A DNA stretch of 64,000 nt from Flavobacteriaceae bacterium UBA7302. GTDB lineage: Bacteria > Bacteroidota > Bacteroidia > Flavobacteriales > Flavobacteriaceae. A model generated the notes under the pieces. That model saw nothing but the letters and a program-made list of their open reading frames with translations. It searched no databases and was not told the origin of the DNA. Positions 36,075 to 45,677 of the stretch are shown here, one piece after another; positions within the stretch are counted from its first letter, which is position 1, and every line of letters begins with the position of its first letter. The translations under genes and the position numbers were made by a program. The stretch spans positions 124,001-188,000 of the forward strand of contig DKQS01000004.1 in assembly GCA_002471825.1 (NCBI GenBank), in the 5' to 3' direction.

Positions 36075-36743
36075 ATGAGAATTTTAATAGTAGAAGACGA
36101 ACCAGGTATCTATAACTTCCTCAAACAAGGGTTAGAGGAAGAGAGCTATGCCGTGGATATCGCAGAAGAAGGCAAAAAGGGGCTTAAAATGGCACTTTCT
36201 GGAGAATATGATTTGTTATTGTTAGACTGGATGGTGCCCGGTATTAGCGGTATCGAGATTTGCAGGCAGTTTAGACAGGAATTTAAGCAAACACCTGTTA
36301 TCTTTTTAACAGCCAAGGACACTTTGGACGAAACGATTTTTGGACTTCAAACAGGAGCCAACGATTATATTAAAAAACCGTTCCATTTTGAAGAATTATT
36401 AGAGCGAATTAGAGTACAGCTTCGACCAAAATCTGGTGAGCATTCCATATTCAAACTCGGAAACATCACTTTAAATACCGCTACCTATCAGGTGTTTAAA
36501 GGTGATGAGGAGATAAGCCTCACACAAAAAGAATTTGCTTTATTGGAACACCTATTGCGCAACAAAGGAATGGTGTGCAGAAGGTCGCGAATTATTGAAA
36601 GTGTCTGGGATATCCACTTCGATTATAATACAGGGGTCATTGATGTGTTCATTAATGCACTTCGAAAAAAATTGAAGCTCGGAAAAGACGAGAATTACAT
36701 ACAAACAGTTAGAGGTGTAGGCTACATTGCAAAGGAGATATGA
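36075..36743 (+). CDS. OmpR-family response regulator (CusR-like)
   Basis: A 222-aa response regulator: receiver domain (1-120) with acidic pocket ED (7-8), phospho-acceptor D51 (LLLLDWMVPG), K101 region (YIKKPF), and a C-terminal winged helix (about 125-220). It overlaps the kinase gene by 4 nt. Direct repeats AATCTTAAG before it, after it and before the CzcA-type pump are its likely sites, so it should control itself and the pump, most likely in response to a metal such as Cu, Ag, Zn or Co. Confidence 0.9.
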   Translation: MRILIVEDEPGIYNFLKQGLEEESYAVDIAEEGKKGLKMALSGEYDLLLLDWMVPGISGIEICRQFRQEFKQTPVIFLTAKDTLDETIFGLQTGANDYIKKPFHFEELLERIRVQLRPKSGEHSIFKLGNITLNTATYQVFKGDEEISLTQKEFALLEHLLRNKGMVCRRSRIIESVWDIHFDYNTGVIDVFINALRKKLKLGKDENYIQTVRGVGYIAKEI

Positions 36744-38113
36744 ATTTAAGTTTTCAAAATAGAATAGCACTACATTATATGATTGCGACTGCCATAATTA
36801 TGGCTGTGGCGTTTACAGCGGTATATTTTGTAGTTAAAGGTGTAGTGTATCAAAATATAGATAGCGACCTTTCTTTTGAGGCCGAAAAACATACCGAAGA
36901 AATTAAAGTCGTAGGCGATAGTATCAAAATCAAAAACAAAAAGGAATGGGAAGAACGAGAGCATAGAGAGGTTCAGGTAAACCCAGTTTTTATTCAAATT
37001 TTGGATAAAAACGGCACTTTTATGGACAAATCCCCAAACCTAAAAGAGAACGAGCTCGATTATAATGAAGAAGCAAATTTTGGCGGAAGCTATAATGAAA
37101 TTCTCAACAATAAGCCTATACGACAGATTCAATTACCCATTGAAGAAAATGGCAGAATAAAAGGATTTATCGTAGCTGCTATGTCTTTAGAAGCGTCGCA
37201 AATGGTACTTCTTAACTTAAGAAACATTTTGCTTTTAGTTTATTTATTGCTTTTGGCAAGCCTCTATTTTATTTCCAAATACATTGCTGGTAGAAGTATC
37301 ATTCCCGTAAAAAACGTAACGGAAACGACCAATAGAATTACACGTAACAATTTAAACGAACGTGTTGTATTACCTCAAAATAAAGATGAATTATACGACT
37401 TGTCTAAAGCTATAAACAGTCTCTTACAACGTATCGAGAACGCTATGGACCGTGAAAAGCAATTTACCTCTGATGCGTCTCACGAATTAAGAACACCATT
37501 GGCTACCTTAAAGGGAACCTTAGAAGTACTCATACGCAAGCCAAGGGAACGTGCCGAATATGAAGACAAAATCAAATTCAGCCTTTCTGAAATAGACAGG
37601 ATGACTGAAACCTTGGAGCAACTTTTGCTTTTGGCAAGATTGGAAACCGATACCAATATTCAAAAAGAGACCGTGATGCCCTTGGCAACCATAATCGACG
37701 AAATCATATCAAGAAATAAAAACAAGATTTCAGAGAAGAAGTTGTCTATCAGTTTCAAAAACGATATAGAAAAAGAAACATTAGTACCACACTATTTTAG
37801 TAATCTAATATTGGAAAATATCATCAGTAACGCTATAAAATATACTAAAGAGGCTACTAAAATTCTTATTTCAATAACCCAATCAGGCTCTAAAATTGTC
37901 TGTAAAATTCAAGATGAGGGTATTGGGATAAAAAAAGAGGATTTGGATATGTTATTCAACAACTTTTTTAGGTCAGATGCGCTGAACCATAAGAATATTT
38001 CTGGTAACGGTCTAGGACTTTCCATTGCCAAAAAAGCAGCAGATGCTATTGGTGCCAATATTAAAGTGGAAAGTACAATAGATGTAGGCACAACATTTAC
38101 CATACTTTTTTAA
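36740..38113 (+). CDS. Sensor histidine kinase (CusS-like)
   Basis: A 457-aa kinase: two transmembrane helices (about 12-34 and 160-180) flank a periplasmic sensor (35-159) rich in acidic residues and two histidines, then HAMP (about 182-235), HisKA with H248 (SDASHELRTPL) and HATPase (N box NAIKYT, G boxes DEGIGI and GNGLGLSI). It would phosphorylate the regulator encoded just before it. No metal-binding motif is certain in the sensor. Confidence 0.9.
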   Translation: MNLSFQNRIALHYMIATAIIMAVAFTAVYFVVKGVVYQNIDSDLSFEAEKHTEEIKVVGDSIKIKNKKEWEEREHREVQVNPVFIQILDKNGTFMDKSPNLKENELDYNEEANFGGSYNEILNNKPIRQIQLPIEENGRIKGFIVAAMSLEASQMVLLNLRNILLLVYLLLLASLYFISKYIAGRSIIPVKNVTETTNRITRNNLNERVVLPQNKDELYDLSKAINSLLQRIENAMDREKQFTSDASHELRTPLATLKGTLEVLIRKPRERAEYEDKIKFSLSEIDRMTETLEQLLLLARLETDTNIQKETVMPLATIIDEIISRNKNKISEKKLSISFKNDIEKETLVPHYFSNLILENIISNAIKYTKEATKILISITQSGSKIVCKIQDEGIGIKKEDLDMLFNNFFRSDALNHKNISGNGLGLSIAKKAADAIGANIKVESTIDVGTTFTILF

Positions 38114-38147
38114 GCCAATCTTAAGATAACCTAAAACAAATCTTAAT
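38106..38147 (+). promoter_or_regulatory. Four phased AATCTTAAG-like repeats after the kinase gene
   Basis: Units at 38106 (TTTTTTAAG), 38117 (AATCTTAAG), 38128 (AACCTAAAA) and 38139 (AATCTTAAT) are spaced by exactly 11 bp. They start inside the end of the kinase gene and precede a TTATTTG box at 38172-38178. They could drive a short transcript ending at the terminator at 38260-38293. Confidence 0.5.
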
Positions 38148-38179
38148 CTTACCAAATTACCTTTACTCTAGTTATTTGA

Positions 38180-38293
38180 GACACCTTTATAGAAAAAGAA
38201 AATAGATATTACTCATTAACAACCGAATTGTTGGTTAGTGATTGATTGGTTGGTTGATGCAAAAGCCTTGATGAAATTCAAGGCTTTTGTTTT
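38180..38293 (+). ncRNA. Candidate small RNA between kinase and pump genes
   Basis: A -7-like TTATTTG (38172-38178) after the four phased repeats and a strong terminator (38260-38293) bracket about 110 nt without an ORF of note. The stretch repeats GGTTGGTTG-type sequence. A response-regulator-controlled small RNA is one reading. It may also be only the 3' end of the regulator/kinase mRNA. Confidence 0.35.
38260..38293 (+). terminator. Terminator of regulator/kinase operon
   Basis: A perfect 12-bp stem (38260-38271 with 38278-38289), loop TGAAAT, followed by TTTT (38290-38293). Separates the two-component genes from the pump promoter. Confidence 0.8.
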
Positions 38294-38298
38294 GCTAC

Positions 38299-38318
38299 AA
38301 TCTTAAGCCAATCTTAAG
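38299..38318 (+). promoter_or_regulatory. Response-regulator direct repeat before the pump gene
   Basis: Two perfect AATCTTAAG units (38299-38307 and 38310-38318) at 11-bp phase, 37 nt before the TTTG of the -7 box. Same geometry as before the response-regulator gene, so the pump is a probable target of the regulator. Confidence 0.7.
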
Positions 38319-38350
38319 GAACGATTTAGAAACCGTTTAGACTGTCCTTT

Positions 38351-38358
38351 TACATTTG
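38351..38358 (+). promoter_or_regulatory. -7 box of the CzcA-type pump operon
   Basis: TACATTTG is a perfect TAnnTTTG box 30 nt upstream of the start codon; this would give a leader of about 22 nt. Confidence 0.65.
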
Positions 38359-38387
38359 AATAAATTATTTACTAACTACCATACATT

Positions 38388-41300
38388 ATGTTAGAACGCA
38401 TCATCCAGTACAGTATTCATCATAAGCTTATTGTGCTGTTGTTTACTGCCGGAATCATCGGCTTTGGTTTTTATTCACTTTCAAATATCCCAATTGGAGC
38501 GGTCCCCGATGTTACCAATAATCAAGTACAGGTTATTACAACTTCCAGAAACTTAGCAACGGAAGATGTTGAGAAGTTTTTAACTTATCCCGTAGAATTG
38601 GAAATGGCTAATTTACCAGGAGTAAAAGAAATTCGCTCTGTTTCAAAATTTGGTCTTTCTGTAGTAACCGTAGTCTTTGATGACGATTTAGGCACCTATT
38701 TACCAAGACAACTTATTGCCGAAAAAATTAAAAGTGCCGAAGAAAAAATTCCAGCTGGCTTCGGGAAACCTTTTATGGGTCCTGTTTCTACAGGTCTCGG
38801 AGAAATCTATCAATACGTCATAGATATCGATGACAAACATAAAGACCAATATTCACTATCCGATGTACGAACTATACAGGATTGGGTCGTAAAACGTCAA
38901 CTTTCAGGGATACCGGGAGTTGTTGAAGTAAACACTTGGGGTGGCTACTTAAAAACTTATGAAGTAGCTGTGAATCCAGAGCGACTTCGAGCAATGGATG
39001 TTTCCATTTTTGATGTGTTTGCCGCACTCGAAAAAAACAATAGCGTTGCTGGTGGTGGCTACATAGAGAAAACAAATGAAAGTTATTTTATACGAGGAGA
39101 AGGCTTAGTGACCTCGATAACCGATATTGAGGACATCGTAGTAACCAATAAGGGAGTAGTGCCTGTGTACGTTCGGGATGTTGCTACAGTAGGTTTTGGT
39201 CACGCCAATCGTTTTGGAGCTATCACAGGAAATGGCGAAGGAGAAAAGGTTCTTGGGCAGGTTATGATGCTCAAAAATGCCAATTCTAATGCAGTCATTG
39301 AAGCCGTTAAAGACCGCGTGGCAGAGATACAATCGTCACTACCACCTGGTGTAACGATAAATCCTTTTTTAGAACGGAGTGAACTTATTGGAAAAACAAC
39401 GTTTACTATTGCCGAAAACCTTGTCTTAGGATGTCTCATTGTCATTTTTGTAGTGGTTTTGCTCTTAGGAAACTGGCGTTCTGGTCTGGTCGTAGCTTCC
39501 GTAATTCCATTGTGTTTACTGTTTGCGCTTTCGCTGATGTACATTTTTGGCGTAGATGCCAACTTAATGAGTTTAGGAGCTATCGACTTCGGAATTATTA
39601 TAGACGGAGCAGTAATTATCGTAGAATTTATTGCCTTCAAAATAACCAGTCAAAGAGCCAAACTATTGGCACTTCCTAAAAATGAAAGACAAGGTTTAAT
39701 AGATAATATTACTTACCAAGGGGCTACAAAAATGATGAATTCGGCAGTCTTTGGCCAATTAATCATCATCATTGTTTTTATTCCCATTCTGTCTTTAGTT
39801 AATGTTGAAGGAAAGATGTTCCGTCCTATGGCATTGGTTTTCTGTTTTGCACTCATCGGTGCAATGGTGCTGTGTTTTACCTACATACCGGTAATGGCTT
39901 CTATGTTTATTAAACCAAGTAATACTGAAAAGAAAACCATATCATCGAGACTCATCGCTTTTTTAGAAGACAAATATCAGCCTACCATTTCGTGGGCATT
40001 GCGTAAAAAGACACTAGTCCTAAGTATAGCGGTAGGTCTATTGTTGTTTACGGTTTTCCTTTTTTCTAGAATGGGTGGCGAGTTTGTACCCACATTGGAT
40101 GAAGGCGATTTTGTAATACAGCCTGTTTTAAAGACCGGAATGTCTTTGAGCAAAACTATTGATGCTACTACGCAAATGGAAAAAATATTAAAACAATTTC
40201 CTGAAGTAGAACAAGTAGTAAGCAGAATTGGAGCGGCCGAAGTGCCAACAGACCCAATGTCTATGGAAGAAAGTGATGTCATAATTAAATTAAAACCTAA
40301 AGGTGAATGGACATCTGCGGCATCTAAAGATGAATTGGCAGACAAGTTCAAGGAAGCATTATCAAATGACATTGCAGGTGTAGATTTTGAGTTTACCCAA
40401 CCTATTGAAATGCGATTTAATGAATTGATTACAGGTGTAAGAGCAGATTTAGCCATCAAGGTTTTTGGGGAAGATTTAGACGTTTTATATAGAAAAGCAT
40501 TAGAGATAGAAAAAGCGATTCAAAATGTGGAAGGTGCTGCCGATATTTCTGTAGAAAAAACAGCAGGTCTGCCTCAAATGTCGGTTAAATATAACCGCCA
40601 GAAAATCGCCAAATATGGATTAAACATAGAAGACTTAAACAAGGTCATTACAATGGGTTTTGCAGGTATGCCAGCAGGAACTGTATTTGAAGGAGAAAAG
40701 CAATTCGATTTAGTGTTGCGTTTCGATGATGTTCATAGAAGAGACATCCAAAACATTGAAACAGCTTCGGTGTCATTGCCTAATGGAACAAAACTACCAT
40801 TAAGTGAATTTGCAAGCATTACCTATACCAAAGGCCCTGCAAAAATCTCACGTGATAATACCAAACGTAGAATCGTTGTTGGCGTAAATGTGAGAAATCG
40901 AGATTTAGAATCGGTCGTAAAAGATGTACAGGCAATTATAGAAAGAGATGTAAAAATCCCAACAGGGTATTCCATAAGCTATGGTGGGCAATTTGAAAAC
41001 CTTCGTACAGCATCTGCAAGATTAAAAGTAGCGGTACCCATCGCCTTAATATTGATTTTTGTCTTATTGTATTTTGCTTTCGATTCTGTAAAAGAAGCCT
41101 TGATGATTTATAGTGCCATTCCATTGTCTGCTATTGGCGGTGTGATGTTGCTCTATATACGGGATTTGCCTTTTAGTATTTCGGCTGGTGTTGGGTTCAT
41201 TGCGTTATTTGGTATCGCAGTACTTAACGGTATTGTATTGATTGAAGAATTTAAGGAACTAAAAGCACACGGTGTAAATAATATCAACAAAAGAATATTA

Positions 41301-42725
41301 GTGGGCACAAAAAATAGATTGCGACCCGTGTTATTAACGGCAGCAGCAGCAGCTTTAGGGTTTTTACCTATGGCTATTTCAACTTCAGCCGGTGCCGAAG
41401 TGCAGCGTCCTTTAGCAACAGTAGTTGTTGGTGGTTTGATAACTGCAACAGCACTAACACTTGTGGTATTACCAATTTTATATGCAATGTTCGACAGAAA
41501 AGGACATCATCCTAAAGTAAAAACAAAAGTAAATCTAAAGGCGTTGAGCATTATGCTTTTGCTCTTTTTACCATTTTTTGGAAAGGCCCAAGAGCAGCCA
41601 AAAAGTGCAGAACAAATCGTAAAACTGGCAATCGAGAATAACAAGGGGCTTCAAGCTTACTCGAAAAGAATCAACCAATCAGAGCAATTGATAGGTAGTG
41701 CCATTAATATTGATAAAACACAGCTTTATTATGGCTATGACCAAAACAATATTGCCGAAAATGGTTTACCTATTCGGGTTTTTGGATTGAGTCAATCGCT
41801 TCAATTTCCAACCATTTATGGTGCACAGCGAAAAGTAGAAAAACAAAAAGTAGCGTTGGCCACACAGCAGTACCAACTCAATGAAAGGCTATTGACCAAA
41901 GAGGTCTATAAGGCTTATTACAATCTGGTTTACAGCAATAATATGGTTAAACAATACACGTATTTAGACAGTTTGTATGGGCAATTTGCAAGAGCAGCTA
42001 AAAAAAGATATGACGTAGGCGAAACTAATTTGTTGGAAAAACTAACAGCTGAAACCAAGCAAAAAGAAATAGCCATTGCACTTGCGCAAGCTCGTGAAGA
42101 TGTATCAAAAGCTTATACGATGCTTAACCAATGGGTACAAAGTGATTCTTTAGTGACCGTAAGTGAAGATGCATTACCAAGACTTGTACTAGAAGAATTC
42201 AATATCACAAACCACCCAGGAATGTTGTATTACCATACTGCAGAGACTTTGGCAAAGTCTTCATTATCGTTAGAGCGACAAAAGTTGTTGCCAGATTTGC
42301 AATTTTCCGTATTTCAAGGGACAAATAATGGTGCAAATGCACGTAACTATAATGGCTTTCAAGTAGGTGTTGCAGTACCGTTGTGGTTTGGTGCGAACAA
42401 GTCAAAAATCAATGCTGCAAAGACTGAAACAATGATTGTAGCCAATGAATTTGAAAACTATAAAATTCAATTACAATCTAAATACGATGGGTTGCTTTCG
42501 GACTTAAAAAAGTATCAAGAAACTGTTGATTATTATGAAACTACTGGACAACAACTTTCAAAAGAATTGACAACCACCGCCTCAAAAGCATTTAAAAATG
42601 GCGAGATAGATTTCTTGCAATACGTACAGCTTTTAGAGAGTTCAAAAAATATCGAAATCAACTATTTGCAAAACCTAAACCAGTATAACAATACCGTTTT
42701 AGAGTTAAACTATTTAACCAATTAA
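38388..42725 (+). CDS. CusA/CzcA RND pump fused to TolC-like channel
   Basis: A 1445-aa protein: residues about 1-1045 are a complete heavy-metal RND pump (SIPIGAVPDV-type start, DFGIIIDGAVIIVEF, GIAVLNGIVLIEEF). Residues about 1050-1066 are hydrophobic and end in FGKAQ, like a built-in signal peptide. Residues about 1068-1445 are a TolC/OEP-type domain (ALEKLTAETKQKE... NGEIDFLQYVQLLE). Such fusions occur in Bacteroidetes; the OMF part may be released by signal peptidase. It lies 3 nt before the adaptor gene. Substrate is likely Co/Zn/Cd or Cu/Ag; I cannot choose. Confidence 0.9.
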   Translation: MLERIIQYSIHHKLIVLLFTAGIIGFGFYSLSNIPIGAVPDVTNNQVQVITTSRNLATEDVEKFLTYPVELEMANLPGVKEIRSVSKFGLSVVTVVFDDDLGTYLPRQLIAEKIKSAEEKIPAGFGKPFMGPVSTGLGEIYQYVIDIDDKHKDQYSLSDVRTIQDWVVKRQLSGIPGVVEVNTWGGYLKTYEVAVNPERLRAMDVSIFDVFAALEKNNSVAGGGYIEKTNESYFIRGEGLVTSITDIEDIVVTNKGVVPVYVRDVATVGFGHANRFGAITGNGEGEKVLGQVMMLKNANSNAVIEAVKDRVAEIQSSLPPGVTINPFLERSELIGKTTFTIAENLVLGCLIVIFVVVLLLGNWRSGLVVASVIPLCLLFALSLMYIFGVDANLMSLGAIDFGIIIDGAVIIVEFIAFKITSQRAKLLALPKNERQGLIDNITYQGATKMMNSAVFGQLIIIIVFIPILSLVNVEGKMFRPMALVFCFALIGAMVLCFTYIPVMASMFIKPSNTEKKTISSRLIAFLEDKYQPTISWALRKKTLVLSIAVGLLLFTVFLFSRMGGEFVPTLDEGDFVIQPVLKTGMSLSKTIDATTQMEKILKQFPEVEQVVSRIGAAEVPTDPMSMEESDVIIKLKPKGEWTSAASKDELADKFKEALSNDIAGVDFEFTQPIEMRFNELITGVRADLAIKVFGEDLDVLYRKALEIEKAIQNVEGAADISVEKTAGLPQMSVKYNRQKIAKYGLNIEDLNKVITMGFAGMPAGTVFEGEKQFDLVLRFDDVHRRDIQNIETASVSLPNGTKLPLSEFASITYTKGPAKISRDNTKRRIVVGVNVRNRDLESVVKDVQAIIERDVKIPTGYSISYGGQFENLRTASARLKVAVPIALILIFVLLYFAFDSVKEALMIYSAIPLSAIGGVMLLYIRDLPFSISAGVGFIALFGIAVLNGIVLIEEFKELKAHGVNNINKRILVGTKNRLRPVLLTAAAAALGFLPMAISTSAGAEVQRPLATVVVGGLITATALTLVVLPILYAMFDRKGHHPKVKTKVNLKALSIMLLLFLPFFGKAQEQPKSAEQIVKLAIENNKGLQAYSKRINQSEQLIGSAINIDKTQLYYGYDQNNIAENGLPIRVFGLSQSLQFPTIYGAQRKVEKQKVALATQQYQLNERLLTKEVYKAYYNLVYSNNMVKQYTYLDSLYGQFARAAKKRYDVGETNLLEKLTAETKQKEIAIALAQAREDVSKAYTMLNQWVQSDSLVTVSEDALPRLVLEEFNITNHPGMLYYHTAETLAKSSLSLERQKLLPDLQFSVFQGTNNGANARNYNGFQVGVAVPLWFGANKSKINAAKTETMIVANEFENYKIQLQSKYDGLLSDLKKYQETVDYYETTGQQLSKELTTTASKAFKNGEIDFLQYVQLLESSKNIEINYLQNLNQYNNTVLELNYLTN

Positions 42726-42727
42726 TA

Positions 42728-43882
42728 ATGAAAAATACACGTAACAATTTATACTTCGGGAGTCTTTTATTGCTGGCAATAATGACTTTGGCTTCCTGTA
42801 ACTCAAATGAAAAATCTGATGGAGTTAATGCCACATCAACCCAAACGGTAGAAGATGCAGATGCCGTCACTATTACAGAAAATCAGTTTGCATCAGGTAA
42901 TATGGAGTTGGGGAAAATAACAACCCAACCTTTTAATACGTTAGTGAAAGCCAATGGTATGTTTGCCGTTCCACCAGAAAATCAAGCAGATGTAAGTGCC
43001 TACTTTGCGGGCTACGTAAAGGATATAAGTCTACTTCCTGGAGATGTTGTTAAAAAAGGTCAAATCCTATTCACTATAGAAAATCCTGAATATGTGCAGG
43101 CACAACAAGATTTCTTGGAAGCCAAAGGACGATTGAACTATTTGAAATCAGATTATGAGCGCCAAAAGGAATTGATGGCAGATAACGTAACATCTAAAAA
43201 GAATTTCCTAAAGGCAGAATCTGAATATACTGTGACACTGGCGCAATATCAGTCCCTTAAAAAGAAGTTAACCTTAATGAATATAAACCCAAACACCTTA
43301 ACAGGAGATAATATTAGGTCTGTTATTAGTGTGCCTTCACCATTATCTGGCTATGCCACTACGATTAATGCCACCAAGGGAATGTACTTAAATCCATCAG
43401 ATGTTGCGGTAACGGTTACTAATACAGATGATTTGCATATTGAACTAAAGATTTTTGAAAAAGACCTTCCAAAAGTCAAAGAAGGTCAACCCATAAATGT
43501 GAGACTGCAAAACGAAGTGGCTAATGTATATCAAGGAAAAGTACATTTGGTAAACAGAGCTATTAACCTTCAAGAAAGAACGGTTGATATTCACGGCGAT
43601 TTGGTAAATAAAAGTGATGCAAAATTATTTGCACCAGGTATGTATATAGAAGGAGAAATTCTAACGACTACTCAAAAGTATCCTGCGCTTCCAGTTGAAG
43701 CGGTTGCTAATATTGATAATGATTATTTCGTGTTGGTTAAAGAAAAAGGCACAAATTTTAAAAGAGTATTGGTTAAAATCGGAGCAACGAACAATGGATA
43801 TATCCAAATAGTGAATGCTAATGATTTTAAACCAGATACTGAATTTTTGACCAAAGGCGCATTTAATCTAATAACAGAATAG
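42728..43882 (+). CDS. CzcB-like RND adaptor lipoprotein
   Basis: A 384-aa membrane-fusion protein with a lipobox LASC (Cys24), biotinyl-lipoyl-like part (NPEYVQAQQDF region), a helical hairpin (about 125-180) and beta-barrel (about 210-310). It joins the RND pump to its channel. It lacks the N-terminal CxxxH metal module of the CusB at 25718, so the two pumps probably handle metals differently. Directly abuts the next gene (stop 43882, start 43883). Confidence 0.88.
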   Translation: MKNTRNNLYFGSLLLLAIMTLASCNSNEKSDGVNATSTQTVEDADAVTITENQFASGNMELGKITTQPFNTLVKANGMFAVPPENQADVSAYFAGYVKDISLLPGDVVKKGQILFTIENPEYVQAQQDFLEAKGRLNYLKSDYERQKELMADNVTSKKNFLKAESEYTVTLAQYQSLKKKLTLMNINPNTLTGDNIRSVISVPSPLSGYATTINATKGMYLNPSDVAVTVTNTDDLHIELKIFEKDLPKVKEGQPINVRLQNEVANVYQGKVHLVNRAINLQERTVDIHGDLVNKSDAKLFAPGMYIEGEILTTTQKYPALPVEAVANIDNDYFVLVKEKGTNFKRVLVKIGATNNGYIQIVNANDFKPDTEFLTKGAFNLITE

Positions 43883-44599
43883 ATGACAGATAAAACAGAA
43901 GCATTAGACAATTATTTAGATAGCCATTACATTCATAGAAGTAATTGGTTAAGAGCCGCAGTACTTGGTGCTAATGATGGTATTTTGTCAACAGCAAGTA
44001 TTGCTATAGGTGTTGCTGCTGCAAGCAATACACGAGAGCCTATTATTTTGGCAACATTAGCAGGGCTTGTCGCAGGAGCTTTGTCAATGGCAGCAGGTGA
44101 ATATGTATCTGTAAGCTCTCAAACAGATGTAGAAAAGGCAGACATTGAACGCGAAAAACAAGAACTGGCTGAAATGCCAGAAATTGAATTACAACGCCTT
44201 GCAGAAATCTATGAACAAAGAGGTCTAAAAAAAGAAACTGCACTAACTGTTGCCAAAGAGTTAACAGCGCACGATGCTTTAGGCACTCACGTAAGAGACG
44301 AATTAGGAATTAATGAAATCAGTCAAGCCAAACCACTTCAGGCAGCATTAGCATCTGGTGCCGCATTTACCTTTGGTGGCTTACTTCCTTTTCTGGTAAC
44401 GCTATTTCTTCCACTGCCTAGTATGGAATATTCGCTTTACGGTTTTGCTCTGTTTTTCCTCATTATTCTGGGAGCATTGGCTGCAAGAACAGGTGGTTCA
44501 AATATAATAAAGGCAATCGTTCGTATTACATTCTGGGGAACAGTTGCAATGGGTCTCACCGCAGTAGTAGGGTATTTATTTAATGTAAACATTGCTTAA
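43883..44599 (+). CDS. VIT1/CCC1-family Fe/Mn transporter
   Basis: A 238-aa integral membrane protein of the VIT1/CCC1 type: NDGILSTASIAIGV and AGALSMAAGEYVSVSSQ in the first helices, a cytosolic acidic/helical loop with DVEKADIEREKQELAEMPEIE (metal-binding), then three more helices. It moves Fe(II)/Mn(II) across the membrane, and here probably removes metal from the cytosol. It is in the pump operon. Confidence 0.9.
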   Translation: MTDKTEALDNYLDSHYIHRSNWLRAAVLGANDGILSTASIAIGVAAASNTREPIILATLAGLVAGALSMAAGEYVSVSSQTDVEKADIEREKQELAEMPEIELQRLAEIYEQRGLKKETALTVAKELTAHDALGTHVRDELGINEISQAKPLQAALASGAAFTFGGLLPFLVTLFLPLPSMEYSLYGFALFFLIILGALAARTGGSNIIKAIVRITFWGTVAMGLTAVVGYLFNVNIA

Positions 44600-44611
44600 A
44601 AAAATAAAATT

Positions 44612-45100
44612 ATGAACGACGCACATTTTCATTTAGTAGTAAACCATCTTCCCATAGTTGGGACATTGATTGGTTTTTTAGTATTGTCAGCCGGTTTAAT
44701 TATGAAGAAACCTGAAGTAAAAAATACAGCATTAGGAATTTTCATTTTTTGTGCCTTAACGGCGATTGCCGCTTTTTTAACTGGCGAAGGAGCTGAAGAA
44801 ATAGTTGAGAACTTACCAGGAATTAGCGAAACACTTATCCACAAGCACGAAGAGTATGCGGAGTTATTTTACACAATGATGCTCATTTTAGGAGGACTAT
44901 CGCTGATAACCTTGTTTTTGCAGTATAAAAAATTATCATTTTACAAATATGGTTTTGTTTTGATTTTGTTGTGGTCAATGCTTTCAATTGGAGTTGCTAA
45001 ATACGTTGGAACAAGCGGTGGAGAAATAACCCATATAGAAATTAGAAACGACACTAATGTCATTCAAATAGATGGAGATAATGACCAAGATGATGATTAA
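44612..45100 (+). CDS. DUF2231-like membrane protein
   Basis: A 162-aa protein with four hydrophobic segments (about 13-30, 39-58, 87-105, 112-130) and histidines near the first (DAHFHLVVNHLPIVGTLIG) and in the loop (LIHKHEEYAELFY), as in small DUF2231-type redox or metal-related membrane proteins. The C-terminus is very acidic (DGDNDQDDD). It overlaps the HD gene by up to 29 nt. Function unknown. Confidence 0.6.
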   Translation: MNDAHFHLVVNHLPIVGTLIGFLVLSAGLIMKKPEVKNTALGIFIFCALTAIAAFLTGEGAEEIVENLPGISETLIHKHEEYAELFYTMMLILGGLSLITLFLQYKKLSFYKYGFVLILLWSMLSIGVAKYVGTSGGEITHIEIRNDTNVIQIDGDNDQDDD

Positions 45101-45677
45101 AGGTGTTGCTACATATTGTACAGATTTGTTGACAACTTCAAAATGCAAGGAATTGCCTTTTCATAATCTTCAGCATACCAAAGAAGTGGTTCAAAATGTC
45201 AAATACCTTTGTGCTGCTATGGATATTAATGAAAAAGACAGCGAGATTTTACTTGTTGCAGCCTGGTTTCACGATACAGGATTTTCAAAGACCTACAAAG
45301 GTCACGAGGACGAAAGTAAAGGGATTGCTAGAAAATTTCTGGAACAACATAAAACGGATAAGGATAGTATTGAAAAAGTCCTTAATTGTATAGAGGCCAC
45401 AAAAATGCCACAATGCCCAACCACAGCTTTAGCCGAAGTGCTTTGTGATGCCGATATTTTTCATATAAGTAACGAGCATTTTTATTATAGAAAGTTGCTG
45501 CTTCGAAGAGAGTGGGAAGTTTTTTGCGACAACAAAGTTACCGATTTAGAATGGCATAAGCTGAATTTAGAATTTTTAAAAAAGCACCATTTTAGAACCG
45601 TTTACGGAAAAGATATACTAGAACAAGGCAAACAAGAAAATATAGAGAAAGTAGAAAGGATACTGGATTACTATTAA
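45072..45677 (+). CDS. HD-domain phosphohydrolase
   Basis: A 201-aa HD-superfamily metal-dependent hydrolase: H33 and H-x HD pair (FHNLQHTKEV, WFHDTGFS), later D (CDADIFH). Substrate unknown; possibly nucleotides. ATG codons at 45072, 45081, 45090 and 45093 are all in frame, so the start is uncertain. The overlap with the preceding gene implies co-translation. Confidence 0.8.
   Translation: MEIMTKMMIKGVATYCTDLLTTSKCKELPFHNLQHTKEVVQNVKYLCAAMDINEKDSEILLVAAWFHDTGFSKTYKGHEDESKGIARKFLEQHKTDKDSIEKVLNCIEATKMPQCPTTALAEVLCDADIFHISNEHFYYRKLLLRREWEVFCDNKVTDLEWHKLNLEFLKKHHFRTVYGKDILEQGKQENIEKVERILDYY

Noticed and set aside
39200..39640. Antisense ORF in the pump gene
   Set aside because: Lies wholly in the reverse frame of a strongly conserved RND gene; a shadow.
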